Shown here: positions 1-5,027 of the stretch, in pieces
How the letters are laid out: every line of letters starts with the position of its first letter
How positions within the stretch are numbered: the first letter of the stretch is position 1
Assembly: GCA_947174735.1 (NCBI GenBank)
Contig: CAMWKC010000129.1
Location: forward strand, 1-6,411
DNA: 6,411 bases
Source of the DNA: an uncultured Porphyromonadaceae bacterium
GTDB taxonomy: Bacteria; Bacteroidota; Bacteroidia; Bacteroidales; Muribaculaceae
Direction of reading: 5' to 3'
Translations under genes and position numbers: made by a program
The notes under the pieces: model-generated
The model's input: only the letters and a program-made list of their open reading frames with translations
Told to the model about the DNA's origin: nothing
Databases searched by the model: none

Positions 1-2
1 AC

Positions 3-251
3 CGCACCCAGTCCCGTACCTCCGCCTATAGGTATTTCGGGAGGAAAGAAACAATAAGTCTCGGTCAAAGGAGTCAGAGTCTTAGGACGTCCTGCAAAGG
101 CTATTACCGATACCCATGCCGTCTCAAGAGCGTAGGGGTCGCTACGGAGTTGTTGGACAATTTCACGCATACCCTTGCGTACCTGCTCTATGGGCTGCCC
201 CACCATTGATTCGGATACATCTATGACTATATATACGGGAAGTCTTCGCAT
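3..251 (-). CDS. TerY-like vWA domain protein, partial (third of three)
   Basis: This is the N-terminal 83 residues of a von Willebrand factor A domain protein, cut off by the left window edge. It opens with MRRLPVYIVIDVSESM, colinear with the two complete vWA proteins upstream. The MIDAS metal-binding pattern D-x-S-x-S is present at D11, S13 and S15, and the likely MIDAS threonine is T79 in GGGTGLGA. The central residue is Glu (DVSES) where the neighbours have Gly (DTSGS), so it belongs to a different vWA subtype. It also shares the SDPYALETA segment (about residues 37-45) with the first vWA protein. It starts 45 bp after the preceding vWA gene on the same strand, so it is probably part of the same operon. 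No Shine-Dalgarno sequence is seen; the leader is A-rich. A role as a metal-dependent protein-interaction module of a Ter stress system is inferred from family and context. Confidence 0.85.
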   Translation of the reverse strand, partial: MRRLPVYIVIDVSESMVGQPIEQVRKGMREIVQQLRSDPYALETAWVSVIAFAGRPKTLTPLTETYCFFPPEIPIGGGTGLGA

Positions 252-296
252 TATGGTTTTGTTTGGTTATGATTTGCGGTTATTAATACATCTGGC

Positions 297-932
297 TTAC
301 ACTATAATATTTACTTCCTCGGGAGGAGGAGGCAGAGTCAGGTCGTCAGTCGAACCGACACTGCGATTGCCGACTCCTATTGAGTCACTCACCCACTTGA
401 AGAACTGCTTAAAGCCATTCGAGTCGAGAGTATCGAGCATATAAACCTGATCGGTAAGCTGTTTTAACGGTTCCGTACGTGCTTTCATACCTGCGGCACA
501 TGCCACAATAGCACCGAACTTACGTCGCTTCACTTCCTCAGTCTGTCGATTATATTCCTGAATATCCGATGGCTTGCCATCAGTGAGCAAAAACAGAAGC
601 GGCATCCAGTCTCCTTTGCGTTCGGGAGTGCTCAGACGCACTTCACTATCCACACGTTCGCATAGCGTCCGCAGGGCCGCACCCGTATGGGTGGGGCCCG
701 CGTCCGGAGTTGTGATTTCGGGTAGCTGGACGTCTTCGAGCGGCGTCAGCGGAAGCACCGTCTTAACGTCCTTATCAAAGGTGATGATACTTATAGCGGC
801 ATTTTCAAGAGCAAACGGATCCTGACGCAGACTGGCTACCATTGTTTCCAGTCCGACTTTAACAGCCTCTATAGGCTCACCTCTCATCGAACCCGAAGTG
901 TCGATAAGTATATAAACCGGTAATCGGCGCAT
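297..932 (-). CDS. TerY-like vWA domain protein (second of three)
   Basis: This is a complete 211-residue single-domain von Willebrand A protein. MIDAS residues are all visible: D11, S13 and S15 in DTSGSM, T81 in GPTHTGAAL, and D118 in LLTDG. They should coordinate a divalent cation for partner binding. Other family landmarks are KGDWMPLLF (106-114), the VACAAG strand (143-148) and FFKWVSDSI near 177-185. The C terminus is a proline-rich tail, LPPPPEEVNIIV (200-211), nearly the same as in the upstream paralogue. No signal peptide or membrane segment is seen, so it is probably cytosolic. The ATG lies only 4 bp after the stop of the preceding vWA gene, which suggests translational coupling. Known TerY proteins accompany TerD proteins, and often phosphatases and kinases, in Ter stress-response loci. 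The specific partner here is unknown. Confidence 0.93.
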   Translation of the reverse strand: MRRLPVYILIDTSGSMRGEPIEAVKVGLETMVASLRQDPFALENAAISIITFDKDVKTVLPLTPLEDVQLPEITTPDAGPTHTGAALRTLCERVDSEVRLSTPERKGDWMPLLFLLTDGKPSDIQEYNRQTEEVKRRKFGAIVACAAGMKARTEPLKQLTDQVYMLDTLDSNGFKQFFKWVSDSIGVGNRSVGSTDDLTLPPPPEEVNIIV

Positions 933-936
933 AATC

Positions 937-1575
937 TCAGACTACAATATTGACCTCAGGCGGAGGAGGAGGAAGTTCACCGAGTCCTGTAACGTCACCA
1001 TGACCTTCGTCCACCTTCATCGAACTGGTGCTGATAGACGCTGACACCCATTTGAAGAATTTACTTATGGTCTTGCTGTCAGCCTTATCCAGACTTACTA
1101 CACATTCGGTTATTTTACTTAATGTGTCAGTCGAAGCACCGGCACCGGCTGCACAGGCTACGACAACACCCCATTTGCGTTTCTTAAATTCATCAAGTCC
1201 GCGTTGCAGATCATCTGTAGGAGCGCCGTCTGTCATTATGAACACCAAAGGTTTCCAATCACCTTTTTTCTCAGCAGTTGTCTTGGTCACTTCAGCATCG
1301 GCACGCTGTGCCACTAAACTCAGTGCCTCGCCAAGAGCTGTACAGCCGCTGGCAGCAAGAGTCGGGGCCTGGAAAGTAGACAGTTCGGTCATAGGAACTT
1401 CCTGACGTGCGGAATTATTGAAAGTTATCACGCTCAGGTGAGCTGTCTCCAAGGCGTACGGATCACTACGCAAGGTTGACAGAAGCACCTGCACACCGTT
1501 ATTGACGGCCTCTATGGGTTCGCCGAACATTGAGCCGCTTGTATCAAGCAGCAGATATACCGGGAGTTTTCGCAT
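937..1575 (-). CDS. terY: TerY-like vWA domain protein (first of three)
   Basis: This is a complete 212-residue von Willebrand A domain protein and the closest of the three to classical TerY in length and motifs. MIDAS residues are D11, S13 and S15 (DTSGSM), T79 (SGCTALGEAL) and D116 (MTDGAPTDD). The conserved KGDWKPLVF segment (104-112), VACAAGAGA (139-147) and FFKWVSASIS (173-182) follow in the expected order. A short linker rich in Gly, Asp and Ser leads to the C-terminal tail LPPPPPEVNIVV (201-212). It has no signal peptide or transmembrane helix. The gene follows the longer TerD-family gene by 32 bp and precedes the next vWA gene by 4 bp, so the three are very probably co-transcribed. 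TerY proteins are thought to act as metal-dependent adaptors in Ter stress-response complexes; a direct tellurite-resistance role is not shown by the sequence. Confidence 0.93.
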   Translation of the reverse strand: MRKLPVYLLLDTSGSMFGEPIEAVNNGVQVLLSTLRSDPYALETAHLSVITFNNSARQEVPMTELSTFQAPTLAASGCTALGEALSLVAQRADAEVTKTTAEKKGDWKPLVFIMTDGAPTDDLQRGLDEFKKRKWGVVVACAAGAGASTDTLSKITECVVSLDKADSKTISKFFKWVSASISTSSMKVDEGHGDVTGLGELPPPPPEVNIVV

Positions 1576-1607
1576 TATAAGTGTATGTGTGTAGTGAAAC
1601 TTAAGAA

Positions 1608-2270
1608 TCAGGCCATCTGCTTCTGCAGACGTTCCAGCGTCTGGCCGATAAAACGATCAGCGTATGCCTCACCTATGGCAGCAAACTTCCACTCGCCGTT
1701 GCGACGGTAAAGCTTACCCATTATCAAGGCACCCATACCGGAATACTGCGGCTCTGCAGCTACATCGTATTGAGCAAAAACCTCTTTCACATGTGTCGGC
1801 GTACCCTCAAACATACGTATTGTAGCGTATGGTATCTGTGAGAAATCCTCCTGACCGCATGTATTCAGGAAAAATACAATCTGGTCAATCTGAGGACTTA
1901 CACGTTTAAGATCGACAGTCAGAATTTCATTGTCAAGACCGTCGTTACCGTTCTGATCACCTTTAAGGTCATCACCTGTATGACGCAGTGCGCCATCATA
2001 ACTTGAGAGCTTACCGGGTTTCTGTCCGTACTGTGCTAACAGTTCAGGACGATAAAGAGGAGAATAGATAAAATCAACAAGCTTACCTTGTGCATCAAAC
2101 ATGGCACAGCTTAGGTCAAGGTCAACATCTATTGTCTGTTTTCCTATACCTAAAAAACCTCCGCGTTTGGTTATTGCACCCCAGTTACAGCCTACACAGA
2201 AATCGGTAAGCTTAGAACCGTTATTTTTCTCAAGATTTATTTTCTGACCTTTCTGTAAGTTAATAGCCAT
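1608..2270 (-). CDS. TerD family protein, TerZ/TerX-like
   Basis: This 220-residue TerD-domain protein starts MAINLQKGQKI, like the gene upstream. The first half holds VGCNWG (26-31), a Gly-rich loop GGFLGIG (37-43) and an acidic strand DVDLDLSCAMFD (48-59). The calcium-binding-type region DGALRHTGDDLKGD...NEILTVDL spans about 92-121. The end carries GKLYRRNGEWKFAAIGEA (185-202) and an amphipathic tail. The Gly-rich loop before the acidic strand and the late GMGALIMGKLYRR segment resemble TerZ/TerX more than short TerD. The region at 60-91 is longer than in the short TerD, giving 220 rather than about 190 residues. Family members bind calcium and act in tellurite and general stress responses, probably near the membrane with TerC. 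A promoter-like element sits immediately upstream, so this gene may be transcribed separately from the first TerD gene as well as with it. Confidence 0.94.
   Translation of the reverse strand: MAINLQKGQKINLEKNNGSKLTDFCVGCNWGAITKRGGFLGIGKQTIDVDLDLSCAMFDAQGKLVDFIYSPLYRPELLAQYGQKPGKLSSYDGALRHTGDDLKGDQNGNDGLDNEILTVDLKRVSPQIDQIVFFLNTCGQEDFSQIPYATIRMFEGTPTHVKEVFAQYDVAAEPQYSGMGALIMGKLYRRNGEWKFAAIGEAYADRFIGQTLERLQKQMA
1682..1712. repeat. 31-bp perfect direct repeat, copy in second TerD gene
   Basis: This stretch is identical to 2389-2419, and the match ends exactly at both sides. On the minus strand it encodes LYRRNGEWKF near the end of the TerD domain. Identity holds at every third codon position although the surrounding genes are divergent. 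Confidence 0.9.
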
Positions 2271-2316
2271 AGTAATTTTCTCAGGTTTAACTGTTTATTT
2301 TTAAATTATTTTCAGC

Positions 2317-2346
2317 CAAAACTACCGAATCAGTTATACTTATCAA
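2317..2346 (-). promoter_or_regulatory. Bacteroidota-type promoter for the second TerD gene
   Basis: On the minus strand a TTG (-33 element, 2346-2344) is followed after 19 bp by TAGTTTTG (-7 element, 2324-2317). This fits the TTG / TAnnTTTG consensus of Bacteroidota primary sigma factors, including the spacing. The -33 box lies within the last codons of the upstream terD gene. Transcription would start near 2311, giving a leader of about 40 nt before the ATG at 2270. It could drive the longer TerD gene and the vWA genes independently. It was found by pattern matching only. Confidence 0.55.
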
Positions 2347-2887
2347 GGAAGAACTGCAGCCCGCCCTTGTAGCCGTTGCCGATAGCCTCAAACTTCCACT
2401 CGCCGTTGCGACGGTAAAGACGTCCGAACTCTACAGCCGTCTCAACCGAGAAGTCTTCTTCAAGCTCATATTTGGCGAGTTCCTCACCGTTTTCCTCATT
2501 AAATATACGTATATAACTATTGTGTACCTGACCGAAATTCTGTCGACGTACATCAGCCTCGTGTATAGTAACGGTAATGATTATTTCATTGACACGGGGA
2601 TCTACCTTATCAAGATTGACAGTTATTGTTTCATCATCGCCGCCGGAAGAGCTTGAACCGGTACGGTCATCCTCACCTGCAGCCACAGCTCCATCGGGAG
2701 ACAACTTGTTATTATAGAACACAAAGAATTCATCCATAGGAAGTTTACGATCCTCACCCACCATAAAAGCAGCGGCATCAAGATCAAAATCGAAACCAGT
2801 ACTATCGTTGGGATCCCAACCGAGACCTATACCTACTTTGCGCAGCCCTACGCCTATGCGCTGACCTTTCTGCAGATTGATTGCCAT
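2330..2887 (-). CDS. terD: TerD family protein (short, calcium-binding type)
   Basis: This is a 185-residue TerD-domain protein, close to the usual family length of about 190. Residues 1-11 are MAINLQKGQRI. LGWDPNDSTGFDFDLDAAAF (22-41) is the first acidic cluster, and GEDDRTG...GGDDETITVNL (71-92) the second; these Asp-rich segments correspond to the calcium-binding sites of TerD. GRLYRRNGEWKFEAIGNGY (155-173) closes the domain. The ATG at 2887 was chosen over one at 2986. It matches the N terminus of the neighbouring TerD paralogue, and the extra 33 residues would be a hydrophobic, non-conserved stretch that runs across the -7 promoter box at 2932-2939. It appears to be the first gene of the minus-strand Ter operon and diverges from the SprT-like gene. 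The leader is AT-rich with no Shine-Dalgarno sequence. The role in stress or metal-ion response is inferred from the family. Confidence 0.95.
   Translation of the reverse strand: MAINLQKGQRIGVGLRKVGIGLGWDPNDSTGFDFDLDAAAFMVGEDRKLPMDEFFVFYNNKLSPDGAVAAGEDDRTGSSSSGGDDETITVNLDKVDPRVNEIIITVTIHEADVRRQNFGQVHNSYIRIFNEENGEELAKYELEEDFSVETAVEFGRLYRRNGEWKFEAIGNGYKGGLQFFLDKYN
2389..2419. repeat. 31-bp perfect direct repeat, copy in first TerD gene
   Basis: This is the partner of the copy at 1682-1712, encoding the same LYRRNGEWKF segment in the short TerD protein. The two copies are 707 bp apart in the same orientation. Confidence 0.9.
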
Positions 2888-2931
2888 ATAGAAAATATTT
2901 AAAATATGATATAATAACGGGTATGTATCTG

Positions 2932-2939
2932 CAAATTTA
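2932..2939 (-). promoter_or_regulatory. Probable -7 box of the Ter operon promoter
   Basis: The minus strand reads TAAATTTG, a full match to the Bacteroidota -7 consensus TAnnTTTG. It lies about 45 bp upstream of the terD ATG and would give a leader of roughly 38 nt, close to that predicted for the second TerD gene. No clear TTG is seen 19-21 bp further upstream, so the promoter may be weak or activator-dependent. Confidence 0.45.
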
Positions 2940-3025
2940 GTTAAAAAGTCACATAACACCGTAGGAGAATATGTGTTTATCAACATATTTTCAGGTCAGA
3001 AAGCAATTTTTCAATATATTTTGCG

Positions 3026-3033
3026 TATTTTTG
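3026..3033 (+). promoter_or_regulatory. Possible -7 box for the sprT-like/pncB operon
   Basis: TATTTTTG on the plus strand matches TAnnTTTG and would start transcription near 3039, about 55 nt before the ATG at 3094. No TTG is found at the right spacing upstream. The region is AT-rich, so a chance match is possible. The position, between the divergent genes and downstream of the rejected early ATG at 2971, supports it. Confidence 0.35.
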
Positions 3034-3046
3034 CATTTCCAACCTA

Positions 3047-3066
3047 TCGCCGCTACGCTACGGCGA
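3047..3066 (+). other. GC-rich hairpin in the SprT-like gene leader
   Basis: TCGCCG (3047-3052) pairs with CGGCGA (3061-3066) around an 8-nt loop, giving a perfect 6-bp GC-rich stem in an otherwise AT-rich intergenic region. It lies just after the predicted transcription start and 27 bp before the ATG at 3094. It is not followed by a T run, so it is not a terminator. It may be a leader structure or an operator-like inverted repeat. Confidence 0.35.
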
Positions 3067-3093
3067 AAACCATTTGAGTTTATTTTTGCTGCT

Positions 3094-3792
3094 ATGCGTG
3101 CAACTCTCGATTTTGTCAATAATATTTTCGACCACTACAACATTTTATGTTTCGGCGGTCGTTTACCCCGTTTACCTATAAGACTAACGGATTCTCTTAC
3201 ACATCTCGGAGCTTTCGTACACCCCAAAGTGTGGCCGTCTTCACGTCCCCGTGGTGCCGGTGAATGTCATATACGTATCAGCCGATGTCTTGACCGCTCG
3301 GAAGATGAACTGGTAGACACTATCGTGCACGAAATGATACATTATTATATATGGTACACTCATACGGTAGATGACGGACCACACGGGCGTTGCTTTCTGG
3401 CGCTCATGAACGAAATCAACAGCCGTCTCGGACTGACTATGAGTGTACGCGGCCTGACAACTTCCGAGACTCTTGACAGTGATAAACGTATAAAGCCACA
3501 CTATATCTGTATCACTCATTGGCGTGACGGACGGCGGCTTATAACTGTATGCGCACGTACACGATTGTTTGAAATACATGCCGATTTCGATGCCTGTGCA
3601 CGTGTCATAGCCATAGAGTGGTGGTGGAGTACCGACCCATGGTTCAATCGCTACGGTCTGGCGCGCACAGCCAAGGCTATGTTTATCACTGATACCGACT
3701 ATGACAATCATGTGGCTACAGCCACTCCATGTACTTGCGACGGACATACATTTCAGCCTCTTACAGCCCGTCGGCCAAGTTCCAAACTCTGA
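3094..3792 (+). CDS. SprT-like zinc metalloprotease domain protein
   Basis: This 232-residue protein belongs to the SprT-like (SprT/Spartan-type) zincin family. The N-terminal part (1-40) reads like the family helix and strand: LDFVNNIFDHYNILCFGGRL, followed by LPIRL. The active site is HEMIH (79-83), with H79 and H83 as zinc ligands and E80 as catalytic base. The third ligand is probably H97 in DGPHGRCF. The C-terminal half (about 135-222) is consistent with the small beta domain of bacterial members; no four-cysteine zinc ribbon is evident. The ATG at 3094 was chosen because homologous N termini begin with this helix. Upstream ATG 2971 would add 41 residues of low-complexity hydrophobic sequence reading through the promoter region. 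The gene is followed by pncB after 12 bp. The substrate is unknown; the Spartan relatives cleave DNA-protein crosslinks, which is only suggestive here. Confidence 0.88.
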   Translation: MRATLDFVNNIFDHYNILCFGGRLPRLPIRLTDSLTHLGAFVHPKVWPSSRPRGAGECHIRISRCLDRSEDELVDTIVHEMIHYYIWYTHTVDDGPHGRCFLALMNEINSRLGLTMSVRGLTTSETLDSDKRIKPHYICITHWRDGRRLITVCARTRLFEIHADFDACARVIAIEWWWSTDPWFNRYGLARTAKAMFITDTDYDNHVATATPCTCDGHTFQPLTARRPSSKL

Positions 3793-3804
3793 TTAATACA
3801 AAAC

Positions 3805-5010
3805 ATGCGTCCTATCATAACCCATTTCACCGACGACGACCTCTATAAGTTCACGATGTGCTGTGCCGTAGTCGATAATTTTCCTCGCGCCGAAGTGCGC
3901 TACACTTTCACTGACCGTAATGATATGGTCTACCCTATCGGCTTCGCCAAAGCTCTGCGCGAACAGATTGATGCTCTTGCCGATGTTGTCATGACACAGG
4001 AGGAGGCGCGTTTTATGAAACGTGCCTGTCCTTATATACCGCACTGGCTCTATGATTATCTGCGCGGATTCCGATATAACCCTCGCCAGGTGAGTATAGC
4101 ACAGGATGCTTCAGGACATCTGCAGGTAGGCTTCGAAGGTCCCTGGTGTCAGACCATTCTGCTTGAAGTCAAGACTTTGGCTATAATTTCAGAATTATAT
4201 TACCGTATGGCCGGGTTTGAACCATTGGTAGATTTGGGCAAAGTACGTCTGAAAGCCTGCGAAAAAGGACGTCGGCTGCTCGAAGGAGGCTGTGTCTTTA
4301 GTGAGTTCGGCACACGGCGCCGTGCCTCGCTTATAGTACAGGATACCGTAGTTGAAGCTTTTACCGATGTCAGTCATTCAACTGAAGAATGGAACGGACG
4401 CTTTGCAGGTACAAGTAACATTTACCTGGCCATGAAGTATAACCTTACCCCTATAGGTACTATGGCTCACGAACTTATATGTGCTATAGCCGGTATGTAC
4501 GGTCCGGTTATGGCAAATAAGCTTGCCATGAAGGCCTGGGCCCACACCTATCAGGGTGCCTTAGGCACATTCCTATACGACACTTATGGCTGGCGTATTT
4601 TCAGCTTGAACTTCACCGAAGATTATGCAAATCTATTCCGTGGCCTACGTATAGACAGCGGGGACAATCGCGAACAGCTCGACAAGATTATAGCCAAATA
4701 CCGTTCATTAGGTATCGATCCACGTTATAAACAGGTGGTGTTCAGCAATGCTCTTTCTACCGACTCGGCTCTTGCCATGCAGCGCTATGCCGAAGGACGC
4801 TGTCTGCCTTCGTATGGTATAGGAACACATTTTACTAACGATATCGAGGGTCTTAAACCTCTCAACATCGTTATCAAGCTGACCTCAGTAAAACCTGAGG
4901 TATCATGGCCCTTCTGGTGTGACACATGCAAACTCTCGTCCGATCCGGGCAAACATTCCGGAGCACCCGACGTAGTGGCCCGTTTTGAGGAAGCTCTGCA
5001 TATACGCTGA
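3805..5010 (+). CDS. pncB: Nicotinate phosphoribosyltransferase
   Basis: This 401-residue enzyme converts nicotinate and PRPP to nicotinate mononucleotide with ATP hydrolysis, the Preiss-Handler entry step of NAD salvage in the cytosol. Its length equals that of the E. coli PncB type (about 400). Conserved landmarks appear in order: DLYKFTM (12-18), FRYNP (89-93), EGPW (111-114), FGTRRR (168-173), AGTSN (201-205), PIGTMAHE (216-223), LRIDSGD (281-287), YGIGTHFTND (337-346), KPLNIVIKL (351-359) and KLSSDPGK (376-383). H222 in GTMAHE aligns with the phosphorylated histidine of the enterobacterial enzyme. All expected catalytic motifs are intact, so the gene looks functional. It lies 12 bp after the SprT-like gene and 17 bp before the nucleotidyltransferase gene, all on the plus strand. 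The leader is A-rich (acaaaac before ATG), typical of Bacteroidota. Confidence 0.97.
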   Translation: MRPIITHFTDDDLYKFTMCCAVVDNFPRAEVRYTFTDRNDMVYPIGFAKALREQIDALADVVMTQEEARFMKRACPYIPHWLYDYLRGFRYNPRQVSIAQDASGHLQVGFEGPWCQTILLEVKTLAIISELYYRMAGFEPLVDLGKVRLKACEKGRRLLEGGCVFSEFGTRRRASLIVQDTVVEAFTDVSHSTEEWNGRFAGTSNIYLAMKYNLTPIGTMAHELICAIAGMYGPVMANKLAMKAWAHTYQGALGTFLYDTYGWRIFSLNFTEDYANLFRGLRIDSGDNREQLDKIIAKYRSLGIDPRYKQVVFSNALSTDSALAMQRYAEGRCLPSYGIGTHFTNDIEGLKPLNIVIKLTSVKPEVSWPFWCDTCKLSSDPGKHSGAPDVVARFEEALHIR

Positions 5011-5027
5011 ATATCCGGATACGAAAC

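Noticed and set aside
320..332. GGA-type triplet runs here and at about 960-972, possibly microsatellites or a G-rich structure.
   Set aside because: They are explained by consecutive proline codons in the conserved tails of the two vWA proteins and are too short to stand out as repeats.
175..1405. Plus-strand open frames (175-444, 574-825, 1028-1405) opposite the vWA genes.
   Set aside because: They are Ser/Arg-rich translations of the complementary strand of well-supported vWA genes, with no domain of their own.
2888..2986. 33-residue N-terminal extension of the short TerD protein from an ATG at 2986.
   Set aside because: It is hydrophobic and has no counterpart in the paralogue, which begins MAINLQKGQ. 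It also overlaps the predicted promoter box at 2932-2939.
2971..3093. 41-residue N-terminal extension of the SprT-like protein from an ATG at 2971.
   Set aside because: It reads through the AT-rich intergenic region, the possible -7 box and the hairpin. The family-like sequence begins at the ATG at 3094.
3241..3747. 168-codon open frame on the minus strand inside the SprT-like gene.
   Set aside because: It is antisense to a gene with clear zinc-protease motifs and its translation shows no recognisable domain, so it is a shadow frame.
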